Positions 52,608 through 61,612 of a stretch of DNA of 64,000 bases are shown here, piece by piece. The translations under genes were made by a program, and so were the position numbers. The DNA comes from Thermoleophilaceae bacterium (GTDB taxonomy: Bacteria > Actinomycetota > Thermoleophilia > Solirubrobacterales > Thermoleophilaceae), in contig JAUJNF010000010.1 of assembly GCA_030446485.1 (NCBI GenBank), positions 3,084-67,083 on the forward strand, read 5' to 3'. The stretch's first letter is position 1; every line of letters starts with the position of its first letter. A model generated the notes under the pieces. The model was not told the origin of the DNA. It ran no database searches and saw only the letters and a list, made by a program, of their open reading frames with translations.

Positions 52608-53114
52608 GTGCTCTTCACCCTGAAAGACGGCAGCGTGGTGCGCATCCGCCCCATCGAGCCCACCGACAAGGACATCCTCGCCGTCGCCCACGGCCGACTG
52701 TCCGAGGAGACCGTGTACCTACGCTTCCTGTCCGCCAAGCCGCGGCTCTCGGGCTCCGAGCTGCGCTACCTCACCGAGGTGGACGGCGAGAACCACTTCG
52801 CGCTGATCGCGGTGATGGCCGACCGCCCCGATGACGTGGTGGCCGTGGCTCGCTTCGTCCGCTCGAGCGACGATCCAGGGACCGCCGAGGCCGCGGTGGT
52901 CGTCGGCGACCCCTTTCAGCACCAGGGGCTCGGGCGCCAGCTCGGCCTCATGCTGGCCGACGCCGCCCGCGCGCGCGGGATACGCCGCTTCACGGCCACC
53001 ACGCTCGGCACGAACCTCGCGGCGCACCGCCTCATGACCGCGATCTCGCGCCGCCTGAGCAGCGATTACCCAGCCGGGGCCACGCGCACCCTCGTGGCCG
53101 AGCTGGCCGCCTGA
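52608..53114 (+). CDS. GNAT-family N-acetyltransferase
   Basis: 168 residues from GTG at 52608 (VLFTLKDGSVVRIRPIEPTD). The acetyl-CoA binding signature of motif A is VVGDPFQHQGLGRQLGLMLADAA (Q-x-x-G-x-G with Gln/Gly/Leu), preceded by beta-4 EAAVVV. N-terminal residues resemble the acetyltransferase domain found attached to ADP-forming acyl-CoA synthetases (Pat-like 'GSVVRIRPI..D'), so protein lysine acetylation is possible. The substrate is not determined. It converges on dapB with a 13-bp gap. Confidence 0.88.
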   Translation: MLFTLKDGSVVRIRPIEPTDKDILAVAHGRLSEETVYLRFLSAKPRLSGSELRYLTEVDGENHFALIAVMADRPDDVVAVARFVRSSDDPGTAEAAVVVGDPFQHQGLGRQLGLMLADAARARGIRRFTATTLGTNLAAHRLMTAISRRLSSDYPAGATRTLVAELAA

Positions 53115-53127
53115 GCACCGGGCCGGG

Positions 53128-53787
53128 CTAGAAGAGCAGGTTCTCGAGCCCGACCGTGGGCGAACGCTCGAGCGTGCCCACTCGCCTCACGGCCAGCAGC
53201 ACCCCCGGCATGAACGACTCGCGCGAGATCGAGTCGTGGCGGATCGCCAGCGTCTGCCCGAGGCCGCCGAAGATCACCTCCTGATGGGCTACGAGGCCGG
53301 GCAGGCGCACCGAATGGATCGGCTCGTGCACGTGCCCGCCGGCCGCGGCGATCAGCTCGGCGGTGCGGACCGCCGTGCCCGACGGGCGATCGAGCTTCCT
53401 GTCGTGGTGCAGCTCGACGATCTCGCACTCGGGCATGTGGGGAGCGGCCAGCTTCGCGGCCTCCATCATCAGCACGGCGCCGATCGCGAAGTTGGGAGCG
53501 ATGAAGAGGTTGGCGTCGCCCACCGCCTCGAGCTCGGAGAAGTCGGCCCCGGTCGTGCCCATCACGCAGTGCACCCCGGCCTCGAGGCACATGCGGGCGT
53601 TGCGGAGGGCGGTGTCCGGCCGGCTGAAGTCGACGACCACGTCGGCGTCGCCGATCACCTCCTGCAGGCCGGTGTCGAGCAGCGGGTCCGCACGGCCCAC
53701 CAGCGCCATGTCCTCGGCGCCCTCGACGGCGAGGCAGACGGCCTCGCCCATGCGGCCGGCGGCGCCGGAGACGGCGACGTTGATCAC
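53128..53787 (-). CDS. dapB: 4-hydroxy-tetrahydrodipicolinate reductase
   Basis: 219 residues from GTG at 53787, overlapping the stop of the M16 peptidase gene (GTGA). The Rossmann motif VSGAAGRMGEAV is at the N-terminus. GTTGADFSELEAV, NFAIGAVLMMEAAK and the substrate site ELHHDRKLDRPSGTA (usual HHxxKxDxPSGTA) follow, and the C-terminus RSPTVGLENLLF is normal. It reduces the DapA product to tetrahydrodipicolinate, the substrate of DapL. It is a little shorter than most (about 240-270). Its coupling to a processing-peptidase gene is seen in several actinobacteria. Confidence 0.95.
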   Translation of the reverse strand: MINVAVSGAAGRMGEAVCLAVEGAEDMALVGRADPLLDTGLQEVIGDADVVVDFSRPDTALRNARMCLEAGVHCVMGTTGADFSELEAVGDANLFIAPNFAIGAVLMMEAAKLAAPHMPECEIVELHHDRKLDRPSGTAVRTAELIAAAGGHVHEPIHSVRLPGLVAHQEVIFGGLGQTLAIRHDSISRESFMPGVLLAVRRVGTLERSPTVGLENLLF

Positions 53788-55067
53788 GCGGCGGCGAGCG
53801 CGGGGCTGACGGGCTCGAGCGAGGCGCGGAAGGCGTCCTCGTCGGCGCCGACTCCGGCGGCCGACATCCCCTCGGGGGCGAACAGCTCGCGCGCCAGAGC
53901 GGTCACGTCCTCGACGGTCACCGCATCGATCGCCGCCACCAGCTCGTCGAGGGTGAGCAGCGGCACGCCGGTGAGCAGGGAGCCGCCCAGCCGGTTCATG
54001 CGCGCCGACGTCGACTCCATGCCGAGGACGGTGCGGCCCTTCAGGTTCTCCTTGGCGCGCTCGACCTCCTCCTCGCTCACCGGCTCGTCCTGCAGGCGGT
54101 TGAGCTCGCTGCCGATCACCTCCATGGCTTCGCGCACGTTGTCGGGGCGAGTGCCCACGTACAGCCCCACGTGCCCGCAGTCGACGAACTGGCTCGAGTA
54201 GGAGTAGACGGCGTAGGCCAGCCCGCGCTTCTCGCGCACCTCCTGGAAGAGCCGCGAGGACGTGGCGCCGCCCAGCAGGGTGTCGAGCACACGCAGCGTG
54301 AAGCGGCGGTCGTCCGACCGCCTTAGGCCCGGACCCCCCAGGCACAGGTGGTACTGCTCGGTCGGCTTGGCGTGGAAGCAGAGGCGCGCGGGCGCCGGCG
54401 CGGGCCCGTCCCCGTCGAGCGGAATGGAGGCCCCGGTCACGTCCGGCGTGGCGGCGGCGACGAGCTCCACCACCCGCTCGTGATCGACGCTGCCGGCGGC
54501 GGCCACCACGATGTTGCCCGGCACGTAACGGGCGTTGTGGTAGGCGGCGATGTCCGGTACCGGCACCGAGCCGATCACCTCGGCCCGGCCGATGATCGGC
54601 CGGCCGAGCGGATGGTCGGCGAACAGCGCGCGCGCCAGCACGTCGTGCACCTTGTCCGAGGGCTCGTCCTCGTACATTGCGATCTCCTCGATCACCACCT
54701 GGCGCTCGGAGTCGATGTCCGGATAGGCCGGCCGCAGCACCATGTCGGCCATCACGTCGAAGGCGCGCTCGAGGTGCTGGTCGAGGAAGCGGGAGTAGAC
54801 CGAGGTCGTCTCCTTGCCGGTGCCGGCGTTGATCTCGGCCCCCATGCCGTCGAAGATCTGGTCGATCTCCGTCGAGCTGAAGCGGTCGGTGCCCTTGAAC
54901 AGCAGATGCTCGAGGAAGTGCGACAGGCCTGCCTGCCCCGCGTCCTCGTGACGCGAGCCGGTGCCCACGAAGAACCCGAGGGCCACCGACCGCACCGACG
55001 GCAGGACCTCGGTGACCACGCGGACGCCCGAGTCGAGCTCGGTGATCCTGTGGCCGTCCGAGGCCAA
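53784..55067 (-). CDS. M16-family zinc peptidase (processing-peptidase type)
   Basis: 427 residues from the start at 55067. The inverted zinc motif HFLEH (His50, Glu53, His54) with LLFKGT is followed by the downstream Glu in VIEEIAMYEDEP. The C-terminal half has the R-Y pair region GGATSSRLFQEVREKRGLAYAVYS. The length and two-domain layout match bacterial PqqL/mitochondrial-processing-peptidase-like M16B enzymes. It cleaves short peptides or presequence-like substrates; the natural substrate is unknown. It lies between pnp (32 bp upstream) and dapB (4-bp overlap) on the same strand, a conserved actinobacterial order. Confidence 0.94.
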   Translation of the reverse strand: MASDGHRITELDSGVRVVTEVLPSVRSVALGFFVGTGSRHEDAGQAGLSHFLEHLLFKGTDRFSSTEIDQIFDGMGAEINAGTGKETTSVYSRFLDQHLERAFDVMADMVLRPAYPDIDSERQVVIEEIAMYEDEPSDKVHDVLARALFADHPLGRPIIGRAEVIGSVPVPDIAAYHNARYVPGNIVVAAAGSVDHERVVELVAAATPDVTGASIPLDGDGPAPAPARLCFHAKPTEQYHLCLGGPGLRRSDDRRFTLRVLDTLLGGATSSRLFQEVREKRGLAYAVYSYSSQFVDCGHVGLYVGTRPDNVREAMEVIGSELNRLQDEPVSEEEVERAKENLKGRTVLGMESTSARMNRLGGSLLTGVPLLTLDELVAAIDAVTVEDVTALARELFAPEGMSAAGVGADEDAFRASLEPVSPALAAA

Positions 55068-55099
55068 GCCGCTCCGCTCAGTCGCCCCGCCGCGCGGGC

Positions 55100-57349
55100 C
55101 TAGCGGCGATCGCGGCGATGCTCGCCGCCCCCGCCGCGCGGCCCGCGGTCGCGGCCGCCGCCCCCGTTGCGGTCGCGCCCGCCCCGCGAGCCGCCACCGC
55201 CGTCGCCGGTGCCGACGCCCGACAGCTCGGCGGCGCTCTTGCCGGCCACCTGCGGGTCGTCGGCCAGGCGCAGGCCGATGCGGCCACGCTCCCGGTCGAC
55301 CTCGACCACGCGCACCTCGATCTCGTCACCCTGGTTGATCACGTCCTCGACTGTGTCGGGACGCGTTCCGGGCGCGATGTTCGAGATGTGCAGCAGGCCG
55401 TCGGTGCCCTTCGCGAGCTCGACGAAGGCTCCGAACGTGGTCGTCTTTACGACCTTGCCGGTGAACTCGTCGCCGACCTCGACCTCCTTGGTCATCGAGC
55501 GGATGCGCTCGACCAGCGCGTCGCCCAGCTCGCCGTTCGAGGCGTAGACCCGAATGGTGCCGTCGTCGCTAACGTCGATCTGGGACTCGAACTCGTCGGA
55601 CAGCGCGCGGATGGTCTCCCCGCCCTTGCCGATCACCATGCCGATCTTGCTCTCGTCGATCTGGATCGACGAGATGCGCGGCGCGTGTGGCGAGAGATCG
55701 GCGCGCGGCTCCGCGATCTCCTCGGCCATCTTCCCGAGGATGAACGTGCGCCCCTCCTTGGCCTGCGAGAGCGCGTCACGCAGGATGTCGAAGGTGACCC
55801 CGGTGATCTTGATGTCCATCTGCAGAGCGGTGATGCCCCGCTCGGTGCCGGCGACCTTGAAGTCCATGTCGCCCAGGTGGTCCTCCACCCCGGCGATGTC
55901 GGACAGCACGATGTAGTCGTCGCCCTCCTTGATCAGGCCCATGGCGATGCCCGCCACCGGACGGACGAGCGGCACGCCGGCGTCCATCAGCGACAGGCTC
56001 GAGCCGCATACCGAGGCCATCGAGGACGAGCCGTTCGACTCGAGGATGTCCGACACCACGCGGATGGTGTACGGAAAGTCCTCCTGGGACGGGATCATCG
56101 GCACGATCGCCCGCTCGGCGAGCGCGCCGTGGCCGATGTCGCGGCGCTTCGGGCCGCGCATGAAGCCCGCCTCCCCGACCGAGAACGGCGGGAAGTTGTA
56201 GTGGTGGAAGTAGCTCTTGGAGGTCTCGAGGCCGAGGGTGTCGAGCCGCATCTCCTCCCGCGTGGTCCCGAGTGCCGCGACCGAGATCGCCTGCGTCTGC
56301 CCACGCGTGAACAGCGCCGACCCGTGCGCGCGGGGCGACACCTTGGTCTCGATCGAGATCTCCCGGATCTCGTCGGCCGCGCGGCCGTCGGGCCGCTTCT
56401 TGTCGATGGCGATCCGCCGGCGCACGAGCTCCTTCTCGAACTTGTCGAACGCCAACTGCGTCGCGGAGCGGCGCTCCGAGAAGCCCTCGGACTCGGGGTC
56501 TCCGGCCAGCGCCTCCAGCGCTTCCGCCTCCACCTGCTTCGTGGCGTCCTGGCGCTCGAGCTTGTCGGGCACCTGCGTCGCGGCCTCGAGGGCGGCACCG
56601 AACTGGTCGCGCAGCTTCGAGTCGATGTCGGGGTCGACCTGCGGGGGCGTGACCTCGGCCTTCGCCTTGCCGGCCTTCTCCTGTAGCTCCAGCTGCATCG
56701 CGCACAGCTTCTGGATCTCGCCATGGGCGATGTCGAGCGCGTCGAGGATCTCGGCTTCCGACACCTCGTTGGCGCCGGCCTCGACCATCAGAATGGCCTC
56801 CGCGGTGCCGGCGACAACGAGGTCGAGCGAGCCCTCGAGCAGGGACTCCTCGTCGGGGTTCACGACGAAGTTGCCCTCCTCGTCCTGGCCGATGCGCACG
56901 GCGCCGACCGGCACGGGGAAGGGGATGTCGGACACCATCAGCGCGGCGCTCGCGCCGTTCATGGCCAGGATGTCGTAGGGGTGCACGTGGTCCACCGACA
57001 GGGGGATCGACACGAGCTGGGTCTCGCGCCGCCAGCCCTTGGGGAAGAGGGGCCGCAGGGGACGGTCGATCATGCGGGCGGTGAGGGTGCCCTTCTCGCC
57101 GGAGCGGCCCTCGCGCTTGAAGAAGCTGCCGGGGATCTTGCCCGCCGCGTACATGCGCTCCTCGACGTCCACCGTCAGTGGCAGGAAGTCGACGTCGCGC
57201 TCGTTGCCGGCGGTCGCGGTCGAGAGCACGATCGTGTCTCCCGCGCGGACCACCACCGAGCCGCTGGCCTGCTTGGCGAGCTTTCCGGTCTCAAGACTGA
57301 TCTCGATCCCGCCGATCTCGACCGAAACGCGGCTCATTCCATCACTCAT
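55100..57349 (-). CDS. pnp: Polyribonucleotide nucleotidyltransferase (PNPase)
   Basis: 749 residues from ATG at 57349, with GGAGGAA six bases upstream. Two RNase PH domains (about 10-150 and 330-555) flank the helical linker. Active-site segments FFKREGR, RMIDRPLRPLFPKGW, GSSSMASVCGSSLSLMDAGVP and SDIAGVEDHLGDMDFKVAGT are intact. The KH domain (IGMVIGKGGETIRAL) and S1 domain (VGDEFTGKVVKTTTFGAFVEL) follow. A Gly/Arg/Asp-rich tail of about 45 residues ends the protein. It degrades RNA 3' to 5' with phosphate. A small leader hairpin lies just before the ribosome site. Confidence 0.97.
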   Translation of the reverse strand: MSDGMSRVSVEIGGIEISLETGKLAKQASGSVVVRAGDTIVLSTATAGNERDVDFLPLTVDVEERMYAAGKIPGSFFKREGRSGEKGTLTARMIDRPLRPLFPKGWRRETQLVSIPLSVDHVHPYDILAMNGASAALMVSDIPFPVPVGAVRIGQDEEGNFVVNPDEESLLEGSLDLVVAGTAEAILMVEAGANEVSEAEILDALDIAHGEIQKLCAMQLELQEKAGKAKAEVTPPQVDPDIDSKLRDQFGAALEAATQVPDKLERQDATKQVEAEALEALAGDPESEGFSERRSATQLAFDKFEKELVRRRIAIDKKRPDGRAADEIREISIETKVSPRAHGSALFTRGQTQAISVAALGTTREEMRLDTLGLETSKSYFHHYNFPPFSVGEAGFMRGPKRRDIGHGALAERAIVPMIPSQEDFPYTIRVVSDILESNGSSSMASVCGSSLSLMDAGVPLVRPVAGIAMGLIKEGDDYIVLSDIAGVEDHLGDMDFKVAGTERGITALQMDIKITGVTFDILRDALSQAKEGRTFILGKMAEEIAEPRADLSPHAPRISSIQIDESKIGMVIGKGGETIRALSDEFESQIDVSDDGTIRVYASNGELGDALVERIRSMTKEVEVGDEFTGKVVKTTTFGAFVELAKGTDGLLHISNIAPGTRPDTVEDVINQGDEIEVRVVEVDRERGRIGLRLADDPQVAGKSAAELSGVGTGDGGGGSRGGRDRNGGGGRDRGPRGGGGEHRRDRR

Positions 57350-57366
57350 GCTGTTCCTCCTAGCGC

Positions 57367-57383
57367 CGCCTCCGGTTGAGGCG
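57367..57383 (-). promoter_or_regulatory. Small hairpin in the pnp leader
   Basis: CGCCTC (57367-57372) pairs with GAGGCG (57378-57383) around a 5-base loop, a few bases before the pnp Shine-Dalgarno sequence at about 57356-57362. Leader hairpins of pnp are processed in autoregulation in E. coli; whether this one works so is unknown. Confidence 0.35.
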
Positions 57384-57460
57384 ACATGTGGTTTCACACC
57401 CTTCGGAAAAGAGTTGCGGCGAGCGTAGCAGTGCCACCGGGCCCTCCGGCGTGGCGGCGC

Positions 57461-57964
57461 TCACCCCGCAAGCCGTGCGAGCAGCCCCTCGTCCGGCAGC
57501 CCCGGGTGCGCGCGCCCGTTCACGAACAGCGTCGGAGTCGTGACCACGGCCGCCCTCAGCGCCGCCCGGAAGTCACGCTGCACCCGCTCGGCCACCGCCT
57601 CCGACCGCCGGTCCGCCTCGAAGCGCTCGAGGTCCAGGCCGAGCACCCGCGCCCGCTCCCACAGGTGCGGGTCGTCGAGCCGCCCCTGATCGCCGAACAG
57701 GGAGTCGTGCATCTCCCAGAAGCGGCCCTGCAGCGCCGCCGCCTCGCCCGCGCAGGCCAGCACCCTCGCGCGCGGGTGCTTCGACACCACCGGGAAGTGA
57801 CGAAAGACGCGCGTCACCAGCAGGCCCGCGAGCATCGCGTCGGCCTTGGCGCAGTACGGGCACTCGTAGTCGCCGTACTCGATCACCACCGTCGCCCCCC
57901 GGCCGCGCACGTGGTCCTCCTCCGTCACCGGCGGCAGCTCGGCACTGCCCAGCGAGCCCTCCAC
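57461..57964 (-). CDS. DsbA-family thiol oxidoreductase
   Basis: 167 residues from the start at 57964. The redox motif CPYC (Cys35, Cys38) is in IEYGDYECPYCAKAD, typical of thioredoxin_4/DsbA-like proteins. The helical insert has FRHFPVVSKHPRARVLACAGEAA and the cis-Pro is in TTPTLFVNGR. No signal peptide is seen, so it is probably cytoplasmic, unlike exported DsbA. It lies 15 bp after the peroxiredoxin gene on the same strand, suggesting shared thiol-redox work. Confidence 0.9.
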   Translation of the reverse strand: MEGSLGSAELPPVTEEDHVRGRGATVVIEYGDYECPYCAKADAMLAGLLVTRVFRHFPVVSKHPRARVLACAGEAAALQGRFWEMHDSLFGDQGRLDDPHLWERARVLGLDLERFEADRRSEAVAERVQRDFRAALRAAVVTTPTLFVNGRAHPGLPDEGLLARLAG

Positions 57965-57979
57965 GAGGCTCGGACCGCG

Positions 57980-58444
57980 CTACGCGGCGGCCGGCTCCTC
58001 GAGCGCGTCGAAGATCAGGTTCGCTCCCGGAATCTCGAGCGGGCTGGGCGACACGTAGGACCACCTGACCACGCCGTCAGGCCCGATCATCACCAGCGCC
58101 CGGCCGGCGATCCCGCGCTCTTCGATGTACACGCCGAACTTCTTCGCCACCTCCCCCTTCGGGTGGAAGTCGGCCAGCAGCGGCATGGTGAGGTTGCCCT
58201 TGGCCGCGAACTCCTTGTGGGCGTAGGCCGAGTCCACCGAGATGCCGTAGAGCTTCGCGCCCCGGGCCTCGATGTCGGCGAGCACCTCCTGATAGACGTT
58301 CAGCTGGTCGGTGCAGACCGGACTGAAGTCGAGCGGGTAGAAGACGAGCACCGTCGTCTGCCCCTTCAGATCCGCGAGGGAGACGGTGTTGCCGTCCTGG
58401 TCTGGAAGCGTGAAGTCCGGGGCCGGCGTGCCCGGCGCGATCAT
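57980..58444 (-). CDS. Peroxiredoxin (AhpC/TSA family)
   Basis: 154 residues from ATG at 58444, overlapping the rpsO stop (ATGA). The peroxidatic Cys44 lies in [13 protein letters not shown], the PxxxT/SxxC active site (Ser in the Thr position), with catalytic Arg in the later [10 protein letters not shown]. It reduces peroxides using cell thiols. No obvious second resolving Cys is present, so it is a 1-Cys or AhpE/Bcp-like enzyme. It lies between rpsO and a DsbA-like gene on the same strand. Confidence 0.92.
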   Translation of the reverse strand: MIAPGTPAPDFTLPDQDGNTVSLADLKGQTTVLVFYPLDFSPVCTDQLNVYQEVLADIEARGAKLYGISVDSAYAHKEFAAKGNLTMPLLADFHPKGEVAKKFGVYIEERGIAGRALVMIGPDGVVRWSYVSPSPLEIPGANLIFDALEEPAAA

Positions 58445-58710
58445 CGCCGCAGGCCGAGCTCGGCGATCAGGCCCCGATAGCGGTCGAGGTCCTTGGCCTG
58501 GAGGTACTTGAGCAGGCGCCGGCGCTGGCCGACCAGCATGAGCAGCCCGCGACGCGAGTGATGGTCCTTCTTGTGCTCGCGCAGGTGCTCGGTGAGGTGA
58601 TTGATGCGCGCGGTGAGCAGCGCCACCTGTACCTCGGGGGAGCCGGTGTCGGCATCGGACTTGCCGTGTCGGCCGACGATCTCCTTCTTGTCCTCGACGG
58701 TCATGGTCAC
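58441..58710 (-). CDS. rpsO: 30S ribosomal protein S15
   Basis: 89 residues from GTG at 58710; ATG at 58704 would give 87. The longer start matches the usual S15 length and N-terminal register. Conserved core [21 protein letters not shown] and [24 protein letters not shown] are present. It binds the central domain of 16S rRNA and commonly represses its own mRNA. The 198-bp leader contains an inverted-repeat element and a hairpin (GGGCAC/GTGCCC at 58731-58748) close to the start, which may be the autoregulatory structure. Confidence 0.97.
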   Translation of the reverse strand: MTMTVEDKKEIVGRHGKSDADTGSPEVQVALLTARINHLTEHLREHKKDHHSRRGLLMLVGQRRRLLKYLQAKDLDRYRGLIAELGLRR

Positions 58711-58733
58711 GGGTCGGGAACCGTAGCAAAGGG

Positions 58734-58902
58734 CACTTGGTGGTGCCCGCCGAAAGTACCGTCGATGATCAGACGAGTCAGAAGTGGGGCTGACAAGGCC
58801 GCGGGCGCAGTCGATGCCTTGGCATCGGCGAGCACGGCGGTCGCAGTCAGGCGCGCTTCTGGCCGTCTGAGCGCGACGGTGATTGAGGCGGGGACCACTT
58901 AG
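58734..58902. repeat. Inverted-repeat element, long form, in the rpsO leader
   Basis: The left end (CACTTGGTGGTGCCCGCCGA) and right end (TTGAGGCGGGGACCACTTA) match the two ends of the 49-bp element at 27186-27234 at about four positions in five, but here about 120 bp lie between them. The interior has a GATGCC-TT-GGCATC palindrome and lower G+C than nearby genes. A minus-strand frame of 63 codons crosses it and ends in a GTGA overlap with rpsO, but its codon use is unlike neighbouring genes. Confidence 0.45.
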
Positions 58903-58908
58903 GCGCCC

Positions 58909-59790
58909 TCAGGCCACCGCGATCTCCCGCGCCCGCCCGACGTCCGCCCACATCTGCTCCACGAGGGCCTCGATCGACTCGAAGCGGCGCTCGCCCCGCA
59001 GCCGTTCGAGGAAGGCCACCCGAATCGGCTTTCCGTAGAGGTCGCCCGAGAAATCGATCAGGTGGGCCTCCACCAGCAGCCCCCGGCCGCTCTCGAACAT
59101 CGGCCTCACCCCCACGCTCACCGCGGCGGCGTGACGCGCGCCGTCCACGGTGACCCACGCGGCGTACACGCCGTGTCCGGGGCAGGCGTGCCGGTCGTCG
59201 GGCACCAGGTTGGCGGTGGGCATCCCGAGCTCGCGCCCCCGCCGGTCGCCCGGCTGCACCTCACCCTCCATCAGGAACGGCCGCCCGAGCAGCCGCGCGG
59301 CGCGCGCCGTCTCCCCCGCCGCTATCAGCGCCCTTATCCGGCTCGAGGAGACGGTCTCCCCGTCGATCTCCACCAGGGGCGCCACCCGCGTCTCGAACTC
59401 GGTGCGCGAGCGCAGGTAGCCGGCGTCTCCTCCCGCGCGCCGGCCGAAGCGGAAGTTCTCGCCGACCGAGACCTGGGTCGCTTCCATGCTTCCGATCAGC
59501 ACCTCATCGACGAACGCCTCCGCGGACTTCGCTGCGAAGTCGCGATCGAAGGGGATGGCCACGAGCTCCTGCACGCCCAGCTCGGCGATCAGGTCTGCAC
59601 GGATCGCGGGGGTATCGAGCAGCTTGGGCATCGCCTCGGGATGGAGAACCGCGAGGGGGTGCGGCTCGAAGGTGAGCACGGTGTCGCTTCCGCGGATCAC
59701 CTCCTGGTGGCCAAGATGCATGCCGTCGAAGGTGCCCACCGCCACCTTCCGCGGGCGCGGCTCGGCGTCCGGCAGCCAGGTGAGCTTCAC
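58909..59790 (-). CDS. ribF: Bifunctional riboflavin kinase / FAD synthetase
   Basis: 293 residues from GTG at 59790, overlapping the truB stop (GTGA). The FAD-synthetase domain (about 1-155) has VGTFDGMHLGHQEVI, FEPHPLAVLHP, GENFRFGRRAGGD and SSSRIRALI. The flavokinase domain (about 165-293) has GDRRGRELGMPTANLV and the PTAN motif, then GVYAAWV and EAHLIDFSGDLYG. It makes FMN and FAD from riboflavin. It lies in the conserved truB-ribF-rpsO order on the same strand. Confidence 0.96.
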   Translation of the reverse strand: MKLTWLPDAEPRPRKVAVGTFDGMHLGHQEVIRGSDTVLTFEPHPLAVLHPEAMPKLLDTPAIRADLIAELGVQELVAIPFDRDFAAKSAEAFVDEVLIGSMEATQVSVGENFRFGRRAGGDAGYLRSRTEFETRVAPLVEIDGETVSSSRIRALIAAGETARAARLLGRPFLMEGEVQPGDRRGRELGMPTANLVPDDRHACPGHGVYAAWVTVDGARHAAAVSVGVRPMFESGRGLLVEAHLIDFSGDLYGKPIRVAFLERLRGERRFESIEALVEQMWADVGRAREIAVA

Positions 59791-60596
59791 GCCTCGAACA
59801 CCACCACGGGCTTGAGCTCTCCCTCGCGCGGCTCGGCGATGGCCACGAGGCGGCTCGAGCTCGTCAGGCGAATCCCCGCGGGCGCGTGCGGCCCCGCCGG
59901 GCCACTCCACGCGACCGGCACGCCGTGGGACGCCGAGCGGGCGTCCGGGCCGTCGAGCTCGTGCCCGGGGAGGAAGGCGAGCGCCTCCTCGAGCGGCACC
60001 ACGCGCTCCTCGTCGGCGTCCTCCAGCCGGAACGGCCCGATCGCCGTGCGCTCGAGCTCCTCGCAGTAGGCGTCGCCGAACGCGGCCACGAGCTGGCGCA
60101 CGTAGGTCCCGGCCGAGCACTCGACCTCGACGGCCACGCGGTCGCCCTCGCGCCACAGCTGCTCGAAGCGGTGGACGGTCACCTCGCGCGGCTCCCCCTC
60201 CACGGCGTCGCCGCGCCGGGCCCGCGCGTAGAGCCTCTCGCCGCCGACCTTCACCGCCGAGTACGCCGGCGGGCGCTGCAGGAACGTGCCGGTCGGCAGT
60301 TCGAGCGCCTCGGGCACGCGGCCCGTGCGGATGATCGCGCCGTCGCGGTCGCCGGTGTCGGAGGTCGCTCCCAGGCGGGCCACGGCGCGGTAGGTCTTCG
60401 GCAGCGCCATCAGATAGCGCTGTACCCGAGTGGCGCGGCCGAGGAGCACGAGCAGCAGCCCGGTGGCGAACGGGTCGAGCGTGCCGGCGTGGCCGACCTT
60501 GACCCCCCGCGGCAGGCCGCGGCGTACCCGGGCCACCACGTCGTGGGAGGTGACGCCCTCCGGCTTCGGCCAGAGGAGAACTCCCGAGGATGTCAC
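59787..60596 (-). CDS. truB: tRNA pseudouridine(55) synthase
   Basis: 269 residues from GTG at 60596. The catalytic Asp41 is in HAGTLDPFATGLLLV. KPEGVTSHDVV, KTYRAVARLGATSDTGDRDG, RPPAYSAVKVGG and CSAGTYVRQL follow in order. It makes pseudouridine 55 in the T loop of tRNAs. The C-terminal extension (about 215-269) resembles a short PUA-like part. It lies between nrnA and ribF on the same strand; it overlaps ribF downstream. Confidence 0.96.
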   Translation of the reverse strand: MTSSGVLLWPKPEGVTSHDVVARVRRGLPRGVKVGHAGTLDPFATGLLLVLLGRATRVQRYLMALPKTYRAVARLGATSDTGDRDGAIIRTGRVPEALELPTGTFLQRPPAYSAVKVGGERLYARARRGDAVEGEPREVTVHRFEQLWREGDRVAVEVECSAGTYVRQLVAAFGDAYCEELERTAIGPFRLEDADEERVVPLEEALAFLPGHELDGPDARSASHGVPVAWSGPAGPHAPAGIRLTSSSRLVAIAEPREGELKPVVVFEA

Positions 60597-60622
60597 CAGT
60601 GCGCCTTTAGTGGGTCTTCTCG

Positions 60623-61612
60623 CTAGTCGAGCTGGTCACCGATCCCGCGGCGCAGCCGCTCGAGCAGCTCGGGGAGCGGCAGCTCGGTGGAGAAGCCGGC
60701 GGCCTGCCGGTGCCCTCCGCCACCCATCTCGCGGGCGATCCGCGAAACGTCGACCGCCCCGTTGGTGGCACGCAGGCTCACCTTCCGCCGGCCGGCGCGA
60801 TCCGCGGCGAGCAACTCGCGCACGAGCACGGCCACGGCGGTGCCCTCGATCGAGCGGATGTGGTCGACGATCCCCTCGGAGTCCTCCTCCTGCGAGCCGG
60901 TCTCGGTGAAGTCCTGAGCGCGCAGATGGGTGACGGTGATCCGTCCGTCGTCGTAGCGGCTGATCCGGTCGAGGGCGCGCGACAGCAGCTGCAGCCGCGC
61001 CCAGGGCAGGTTCTCGTACAGGCGGCGGTACACGTCCTGCACGTTCACGCCGATCTCGATCAGCTCGGCGGCCACGCGGTGCGCCTCCGGTGAAGTGTTC
61101 TCGTACATGAACTTGCCGGTGTCGGTGATCAGGCCGATGTAGAGCGCCTCGGCGATCGGCGGTGTGACCTCGACGCCCAGCTGCTTGGAGAGGCCGTAGA
61201 CGATCTCCGCCGTGCAGGACGCGTGCGGGACCACCAGGTTGACGCTGCCAAAGCGCGTGTTGTCGTGGTGGTGGTCGATGTTCAGCACGCGCGCGCCGGA
61301 GTCGGCGATGAAATCGACCGGCATGCGGTCGGCGTTCCCGCAGTCGAGGAACACGATCAGCCGATCGGCGACGTCGGCCGGCGGCTCGGTGACGACGTCG
61401 TCGAAGGGCATCTCCTTGTACTCGTGCGGCAACGGGAACTGGTGGGCGGGCATGAACATGAGCGCGTCCTTGCCGAGCAGGCCGAGCACGCCGTGCATGC
61501 CGAGTATCGAGCCGAGGGCGTCGCCGTCGGGGTTCTCGTGCGTGATGAGGAGCAGGCGCTCGGCGCCGCGCAGCTCGTCGACGACCATGTCGAGCTCCGT
61601 GCCGACGGTCAT
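60623..61612 (-). CDS. nrnA: DHH/DHHA1 phosphoesterase, NrnA-like (nanoRNase / pAp phosphatase)
   Basis: 329 residues from ATG at 61612, overlapping the rbfA stop. The DHH domain has THENPDGDALGS, FLDCGNADR and NIDHHHDNTRFG. The DHHA1 domain has the Gly-rich GGGGHRQAAGF. It degrades very short RNA oligonucleotides and dephosphorylates 3'-phosphoadenosine 5'-phosphate. The rbfA-nrnA-truB linkage is conserved in many Gram-positive phyla. It adds to the heavy RNA-turnover content of the window. Confidence 0.95.
   Translation of the reverse strand: MTVGTELDMVVDELRGAERLLLITHENPDGDALGSILGMHGVLGLLGKDALMFMPAHQFPLPHEYKEMPFDDVVTEPPADVADRLIVFLDCGNADRMPVDFIADSGARVLNIDHHHDNTRFGSVNLVVPHASCTAEIVYGLSKQLGVEVTPPIAEALYIGLITDTGKFMYENTSPEAHRVAAELIEIGVNVQDVYRRLYENLPWARLQLLSRALDRISRYDDGRITVTHLRAQDFTETGSQEEDSEGIVDHIRSIEGTAVAVLVRELLAADRAGRRKVSLRATNGAVDVSRIAREMGGGGHRQAAGFSTELPLPELLERLRRGIGDQLD

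Noticed and set aside
58707..58898. 63-codon gene directly upstream of rpsO
   Set aside because: The GTGA overlap with rpsO is attractive, but codon use is unlike neighbouring genes and the frame coincides with the inverted-repeat element. Treated as leader RNA.
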